From: Aminobacter aminovorans
GTDB taxonomy: Bacteria; Pseudomonadota; Alphaproteobacteria; Rhizobiales; Rhizobiaceae
Assembly: GCF_900445235.1 (NCBI RefSeq)
Contig: NZ_UFSM01000001.1
Location: 2,743,501 to 2,807,500, forward strand
Direction: 5' to 3'
Length of the DNA stretch: 64,000 bases
Shown here: in pieces, positions 59,631 to 64,000 of the stretch
Layout of the letters: each line of letters opens with the position of its first letter
How positions within the stretch are numbered: position 1 is the stretch's first letter
The notes under the pieces: model-generated
Told to the model about the DNA's origin: nothing
Database searches by the model: none
Seen by the model: the letters and a program-made list of their open reading frames with translations, nothing else
Position numbers and translations under genes: made by a program

Positions 59631-61247
59631 TCATCCGGCCACGACGCGATGGTGCAGCCTGGTGATCGCATCGAGCGACGACAGGATCGCACCCTCCATC
59701 CACGCCGGGATGTAGGAGGCGTGTTCGCCGGCGAGCACGATGCGTCCATCGATCTGGCAAAGGTTGTCGTAGTGTTCCTTGCGAGCCTCCTCGGTCCAGT
59801 CGCCGGCACAGCCGAGCGTGAAGGGCGAGCGGTGCCAGGCCATCGAGATGCCGTTCTCGAACTCATCCTTGTATTGCGGGTGAATCATCGTGCCATATTC
59901 GACGGCGCGCTTGACGCGTTCCTCCGGCGCCATCGAGGTGAACTCGTAGGAGTGCGGCCCGTTCCAGGTGTAGGCGCCGAGCAGCACGCCCTTGCCGTTG
60001 GTGTTGAAGCTGGTGCTCGGATACGAGATCTGGGTGATCGGCAGGTCGGTGTAGCTGACGCCGCCGAAGATCAGCTCGTCCTGTTCCCAGAAACGCCGCT
60101 TGAACTGCAGGCCGACCTTGACCGACGAGGCATAAGGCACGGCTTCGATCGCCGCCTGCATCGGGGCGCCGACATTGATCTCGATCTGGCTGAGAATGGT
60201 CAGCGGAATGGTGCAGATGCACCAATCGGCCTTCTCCTCGGCCATCGTGCCCGGTTTCTGGACGTCCTCATAGGTGACGGTGACGCCCTTGTCGTCTTGA
60301 TCGATCTTCGAGACCTTGGCATTGTAGGTGATCAGGTCGCCAACCTCCTTGGTGAAGGCCTTGCCGATCATGTCGATGCCGCCGACCGGCTGGAACATCG
60401 TCGTCTGGAACTCGTAGAGGGCGAAATTGGCGAGGCTGCCCCACAGGCCCGAGCTCAATATGTCGGTCAGGGCAATCGGATCGCTCGGCACGGGGGCAGC
60501 ACCGAGGCCGCCGCCGGGGTCCTTGGCGAAGCCGCGGAATTCGGAGGTCGCTATGCTTTTAGTGTAGGCATAGTCCTTGTCGAGCGCGCCCCAGGAGCGC
60601 AGGGCCTCGACCAGCATCTCCTGGTCTTCCTTGGTGACGCCGCCTTCGAGCTTGCCGGTGTGGGCAACCTTGGCGAGCAGTTCGGAGACATGGCCCTGGA
60701 AGTCGATCTTGATGTCGCGCACGCGCTGCGGCTTGCCGCCGAAGGCCTTGGACGAATGCAGGAAGGCGTTGTGGTTGAGCTGCTGGAACGGCTCCAGCGC
60801 GACGCCGAGGCGCCGGCAATAGGCGAGCAGACCGTTGTGGTGATAAGGGATGCGCCACGGGCCGGGATTGATGTAGAGGCCTTCGTCGAATTCGCATTTC
60901 TGCGTCGCGCCGCCGAGCTCGGTGTAGGTGTCGCCGCCGCGCAGCGTCCAGTTACGCCCGCCCGACCTGTTGTTGTATTCGAGGATCTTGACCTTGTATC
61001 CGGCCTGCCGGAGCTCGAGTGCGGCCGTCATGCCGGCGAGGCCGGCACCCAGGATAAGCACGCTGGCGCCTTTCGGATCGCCCTCCAGCTTGACCGGTCC
61101 CTTGTAGCCTGACTCGACTGCGAGACCGAGGCTGGTCATCGCCTGGTACATCGCCGCCGTGCCGGCCGTAAGGCCGATCAACGACAGCAGGTTTCGCCTG
61201 CTCATACCGCTCAAGTACTGGCCGCTAAAATATTGGGATGGTTGCAT
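59631..61247 (-). CDS. Tat-exported flavin amine oxidase
   Basis: This 538-residue protein has a Tat-type signal with SRRNLL (residues 16-21) and a hydrophobic run, then a flavin-binding motif GAGLAG (67-72) and the amine oxidase pattern (ILEYNNRSGGRNWTLRGGDTYTELGG; C-terminal RIVLAGEHASYIPAWMEGAILSSLDAI). It would oxidise an amine in the periplasm. The adjacent cytochrome c is a likely electron acceptor, as in nicotine- and amine-oxidising systems, rather than oxygen. GGAGG upstream supports the ATG at 61247. Substrate unknown. Confidence 0.85.
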   Translation of the reverse strand: MQPSQYFSGQYLSGMSRRNLLSLIGLTAGTAAMYQAMTSLGLAVESGYKGPVKLEGDPKGASVLILGAGLAGMTAALELRQAGYKVKILEYNNRSGGRNWTLRGGDTYTELGGATQKCEFDEGLYINPGPWRIPYHHNGLLAYCRRLGVALEPFQQLNHNAFLHSSKAFGGKPQRVRDIKIDFQGHVSELLAKVAHTGKLEGGVTKEDQEMLVEALRSWGALDKDYAYTKSIATSEFRGFAKDPGGGLGAAPVPSDPIALTDILSSGLWGSLANFALYEFQTTMFQPVGGIDMIGKAFTKEVGDLITYNAKVSKIDQDDKGVTVTYEDVQKPGTMAEEKADWCICTIPLTILSQIEINVGAPMQAAIEAVPYASSVKVGLQFKRRFWEQDELIFGGVSYTDLPITQISYPSTSFNTNGKGVLLGAYTWNGPHSYEFTSMAPEERVKRAVEYGTMIHPQYKDEFENGISMAWHRSPFTLGCAGDWTEEARKEHYDNLCQIDGRIVLAGEHASYIPAWMEGAILSSLDAITRLHHRVVAG

Positions 61248-61554
61248 TTCTGAGATCCTCCGGGCGACGGTCCGCTGTTGGCCGCACGTTATCCGGCTGG
61301 AGCATCTTGGAACGTGGCTCCAGCTGCGAGGGGCAGCCTATGCCCATGCCGGGTCGAGTCAACTGGGCCAGATGGGGCGGCGAGGGGCACTGACTTGGGC
61401 CACCTGAAAGCCGGCAAAATTCGCGATCACTACCTCAGGTGGTGAGTTCGGTTGTATTCATCTTCCACGTTCAGTTTTACCATCCGTACAGATTTTCATG
61501 CTCCCATCTTCGGTGGGCAGGGAAAATACTGCCGGTTCGGGGAGTGTGCGAAGG

Positions 61555-61980
61555 ATGTACAAGGCTCTCTTCATGGCCGCCGCATTGGGCTTTGCTGGCG
61601 TTCCAACTCAGGCACTTGCAGATGTTCTTGTCGCGCGGGTCAGTATCGCGACGCAGACCATGACCGTCAGCTTCGACGGGCGGGTGATCCATCAATGGCC
61701 GGTTTCGACGGCACGCAGGGGATATGTCACGCCGCGCGGCAGCTGGCGGCCGAAGCGCCTGCACCGGATGTGGTACTCGCAGAAATACGACAATTCGCCT
61801 ATGCCCTATTCGGTGTTCTACAATGGCGGCTACGCCATCCATGGCACGGGTGCGGTCAGGCAACTGGGCCGTCCGGCATCGCATGGCTGCGTCCGGCTGC
61901 AGACGGCGAATGCCGCGAGATTCTATTCGCTGGTCAGGGAAGTCGGTGCGGGCAACACGCGGATCGTCGTGACCAATTAG
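61555..61980 (+). CDS. L,D-transpeptidase
   Basis: This 141-residue protein has a Sec signal (MYKALFMAAALGFAGVPTQALA) and the YkuD catalytic motif: YAIHGTGAVRQLGRPASHGCVRL (His96, His110, Cys112). It would form 3-3 peptidoglycan cross-links or anchor proteins to peptidoglycan. GGAG about 10 bases upstream is a possible ribosome-binding site; the longer frame is not supported. Confidence 0.85.
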   Translation: MYKALFMAAALGFAGVPTQALADVLVARVSIATQTMTVSFDGRVIHQWPVSTARRGYVTPRGSWRPKRLHRMWYSQKYDNSPMPYSVFYNGGYAIHGTGAVRQLGRPASHGCVRLQTANAARFYSLVREVGAGNTRIVVTN

Positions 61981-62317
61981 CGCGTGCTGGCGGAAACATA
62001 CGTGCCATTTGCGCCGATATCGGCATTTCTGTTGCAGAATTGCTTCATGCCGCAATGAAAGAGCTTGAACTGGACGGCTCAAGAATTGCCGTCGATCAAG
62101 ACGGTGCTAATGTGACCGCCAATTGAGTTTCGGGGCGACGTGCCTGCGAAAAGGCCGGGGAGTGGGGGCTCCTCGGCCTTTCATTTCTGGCGTGACTTTA
62201 GCCGTCTGGTCTAAGTTCTTGTCGCACTATAGACAAATTTTGCCGTAGAGAGCCGTTTTCGGGCATTTCCTTTCAGCTGCCGCCTCGCTAGGACTCTTGT
62301 TCAGGGAGGCCCGCCGG
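61981..62317. other. Intergenic region before the SoeA-like gene
   Basis: This 337-base gap holds a terminator-like hairpin (62150-62181) and, further on, the likely promoter and GGGAGG ribosome-binding site of the molybdoenzyme gene. A 23-codon frame (62055-62126) has no ribosome-binding site. A small RNA ending at the hairpin is possible but untested. Confidence 0.45.
62150..62187 (+). terminator. Terminator-like hairpin
   Basis: AAAGGCCG-GGGAG (62150-62162) pairs with CTCC-TCGGCCTTT (62169-62181) with one mismatch, followed by CATTTC. It lies 170 bases after the L,D-transpeptidase gene. Confidence 0.55.
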
Positions 62318-64000
62318 ATGACGTCAGAACCGCATGTAGCGCTTTCGGAACCCGTCTCCGACGAGGTCCGCAAGACCACCTGCTATATGTGCGCCTGCCG
62401 CTGTGGCATCGACGTCCATCTCAAGGACGGCAAGGTCCGCTACATCGAGGGCAACCGCGACCATCCGGTCAATCGCGGCGTTCTGTGCGCCAAGGGTTCG
62501 GCCGGCATCATGCAGCACTATGCGCCGGCGCGGCTGCGCGCGCCGCTGCTCAGGACCGGGCCGCGCGGCTCGGGCGAGTTCAAGGAGATTTCCTGGGACG
62601 AGGCGCTGGAACTGGCGACCGGCTGGCTGGACGGCGTGCGCCAGGCCGATCCGAAGAAGCTGGCCTTCTTCACCGGCCGCGATCAGTCGCAGTCGCTGAC
62701 CGGCTTCTGGGCCCAGCAGTTCGGCACGCCCAACTATGCCGCCCATGGTGGCTTTTGCTCGGTCAACATGGCGGCCGCCGGCATCATGACCATCGGCGGG
62801 GCCTTCTGGGAATTCGGCGCGCCCGACTGGGACCGGACCAAGCTGTTCGTGATGTTCGGCGTGGCGGAGGACCACGATTCCAACCCGCTCAAGATCGGCA
62901 TTTCGAAGCTCAAGAAGCGCGGCGCCCGCTTCGTCTCGGTCAATCCGGTGCGCACCGGCTATTCGGCAGTCGCCGACAACTGGATCGGCATCCGCCCCGG
63001 CACCGACGGCCTGCTGATCCTCGCCGTCATACATGAACTGCTGAAGGCGCGGAAAATCGATGTCGACTACATCGTGCGCTATTCCAACGCGACCTGGCTG
63101 GTCGTGGATGCGCCCGGAACCGCCGAGCACGGGCTATTCGTCCGCGATGCCGAGGGCAAGCCGCAGATCTTCGAATCCGTCACCGAACAGGTCGTGGCTT
63201 TGGGCAGCAAAGGCGCGCGGGCCGCACTTTCCGGGCGTGTCGAGCTGCCCGACGGCCGCTTTGCCGTGCCGTCGTTCCAACTGCTCGCCGAAAAATACCT
63301 CGACCCGCAATATGCGCCGGAGGCGGTCGCCGGGGAAACCGGCGTCGCCGCCGACGTCATCCGGGGCCTCGCTGCCGAGATCGCGCGCGTCGCCTTCGAC
63401 GAGGCGATCACGATCGATCAGCCCTGGACCGACATGAATGGCGAGCGCCATGAGGCGTTTGTCGGGCGTCCGGTGTCGTTCCATGCCATGCGCGGGCTTT
63501 CGGCGCATTCGAACGGCTTCCAGACGGCGCGCGCCCTGCACATGCTGCAGGTGCTGATCGGCGCCGTCGACTGCCCCGGTGCCTTCCGCTTCGAGCCGCC
63601 TTATCCCAAGCCGATCGAGGCGCATCCGACGCCGCACGGCAAGGCCGAGCATTTCGGCTCCAACAAGCCGCTGTCGGGCCCGCATCTCGGTTTTCCGCGT
63701 GGGCCGGAAGATCTGCTGATCGACGCCGACGGCAAACCGATGCGCATCGACAAGGCGTTTTCCTGGGATGCGCCGATCTCTGCCCATGGGCTGATGCACA
63801 TGGTGATCGCCAACGCCCATGCCGGCGATCCGTACCCGATCGATCTGATGTTCCTCTACATGGCCAATATGGCGTGGAACTCGTCGATGAACACCGCGGG
63901 CGTCATCAAGATGCTCGAGGACAAGGATCCCGCGACGGGCGCCTACCGCATCCCGAAGATCATATATTCGGACGCCTATTCCTCCGAAATGGTCGCTTAT
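62318..64000 (+). CDS. soeA: Molybdopterin oxidoreductase, SoeA-like (partial)
   Basis: The frame is open from the ATG to the right edge (561 codons, C-terminus missing). The N-terminal CYMCACRC and VLCAKG give Cys22, Cys25, Cys29 and Cys57 for a 4Fe-4S cluster, followed by the DMSO-reductase-family fold (FFTGRDQSQSLTGFWAQQFGTPNYAAHGG, then GGFCSVNMAAAG with a possible Mo ligand Cys). GGGAGG lies upstream. The N-terminal sequence resembles SoeA, the catalytic subunit of a sulfite:quinone oxidoreductase. The other subunits would lie beyond the window. Other family members cannot be ruled out. Confidence 0.75.
   Translation, partial: MTSEPHVALSEPVSDEVRKTTCYMCACRCGIDVHLKDGKVRYIEGNRDHPVNRGVLCAKGSAGIMQHYAPARLRAPLLRTGPRGSGEFKEISWDEALELATGWLDGVRQADPKKLAFFTGRDQSQSLTGFWAQQFGTPNYAAHGGFCSVNMAAAGIMTIGGAFWEFGAPDWDRTKLFVMFGVAEDHDSNPLKIGISKLKKRGARFVSVNPVRTGYSAVADNWIGIRPGTDGLLILAVIHELLKARKIDVDYIVRYSNATWLVVDAPGTAEHGLFVRDAEGKPQIFESVTEQVVALGSKGARAALSGRVELPDGRFAVPSFQLLAEKYLDPQYAPEAVAGETGVAADVIRGLAAEIARVAFDEAITIDQPWTDMNGERHEAFVGRPVSFHAMRGLSAHSNGFQTARALHMLQVLIGAVDCPGAFRFEPPYPKPIEAHPTPHGKAEHFGSNKPLSGPHLGFPRGPEDLLIDADGKPMRIDKAFSWDAPISAHGLMHMVIANAHAGDPYPIDLMFLYMANMAWNSSMNTAGVIKMLEDKDPATGAYRIPKIIYSDAYSSEMVAY

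Noticed and set aside
62324..63130. Minus-strand frame over the molybdoenzyme
   Set aside because: The plus strand encodes Fe-S cysteines and a continuous molybdopterin-domain sequence.

Overview
The window looks like chromosomal DNA of a Rhizobiales alphaproteobacterium, probably near Mesorhizobium or Aminobacter. It is GC-rich and gene-dense, and it carries an ExoD-family protein, a cluster of DUF1127 mini-proteins, an entericidin-type lipoprotein, a rhizobial-type betaine/homocysteine methyltransferase and a NUP-family protein. I see no rRNA, tRNA, insertion sequence, prophage or CRISPR array. The genus is an inference from gene content.

The dominant theme is one-carbon metabolism of methylated (quaternary) amines. 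From about 6.0 to 18.0 kb lie: a corrinoid-protein reactivase with a 2Fe-2S and an ASKHA domain, a pterin-binding methyltetrahydrofolate:corrinoid methyltransferase, a MetF-type reductase translationally coupled to its partner MetV, a PF13769 small protein, a DUF1638 protein, a B12-binding corrinoid protein, a pyrrolysine-free MttB-family methyltransferase and an 8-cysteine ferredoxin-like protein with an in-frame 18-bp tandem repeat. A GbdR-like AraC/GlxA regulator sits at 1.5-2.5 kb. A betaine/homocysteine-type S-methyltransferase (28-29 kb) shares a near-identical 22-bp operator-like palindrome with the corrinoid methyltransferase. A second unit at 34-40 kb holds a second MttB paralogue, a dimethylglycine/sarcosine dehydrogenase-like flavoprotein and a DddP-type DMSP lyase. 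A cupin of the DddQ/DddL class and cobyric acid synthase (cobQ) follow at 47-49 kb. Together these suggest aerobic corrinoid-dependent demethylation of a betaine, with methyl groups passing to tetrahydrofolate or homocysteine. Five of the methyl-transfer proteins carry Arg/Gly-rich terminal tails, an unexplained shared feature.

Other regions: 3-5.7 kb, a LysR regulator among DUF1127 mini-proteins; 18-22 kb, a GntR/FCD regulator with a palindromic operator, a CynX/NimT-type MFS carrier, a dienelactone hydrolase and a HI0933-type flavoprotein; 22-28 kb, an HExxH exported protein, an ECF sigma factor with a membrane VWA partner, and a YqjI-like PadR regulator with its own inverted repeats; 29-34 kb, a DUF1989 protein, an XRE regulator divergent from a fatty acid desaturase, a PhnD-like protein and a NUP protein; 40-47 kb, an MFS carrier, a class III aminotransferase, an AhpD-like protein, a phasin-like protein with a PhaR-like palindrome, and a valine-catabolism pair; 49-58 kb, VOC/AraC, TSUP and TerB genes and a complete peptide-type ABC importer with an M20 hydrolase; 58.5-61.2 kb, an exported RidA/cytochrome c/amine oxidase module; 61.5-64 kb, an L,D-transpeptidase and the start of a SoeA-like molybdoenzyme that runs off the end.

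Most functions come from reading motifs and remembered family features; no database search was possible. Start codons were chosen by ribosome-binding sites, overlaps and family starts, and the doubtful ones are marked.
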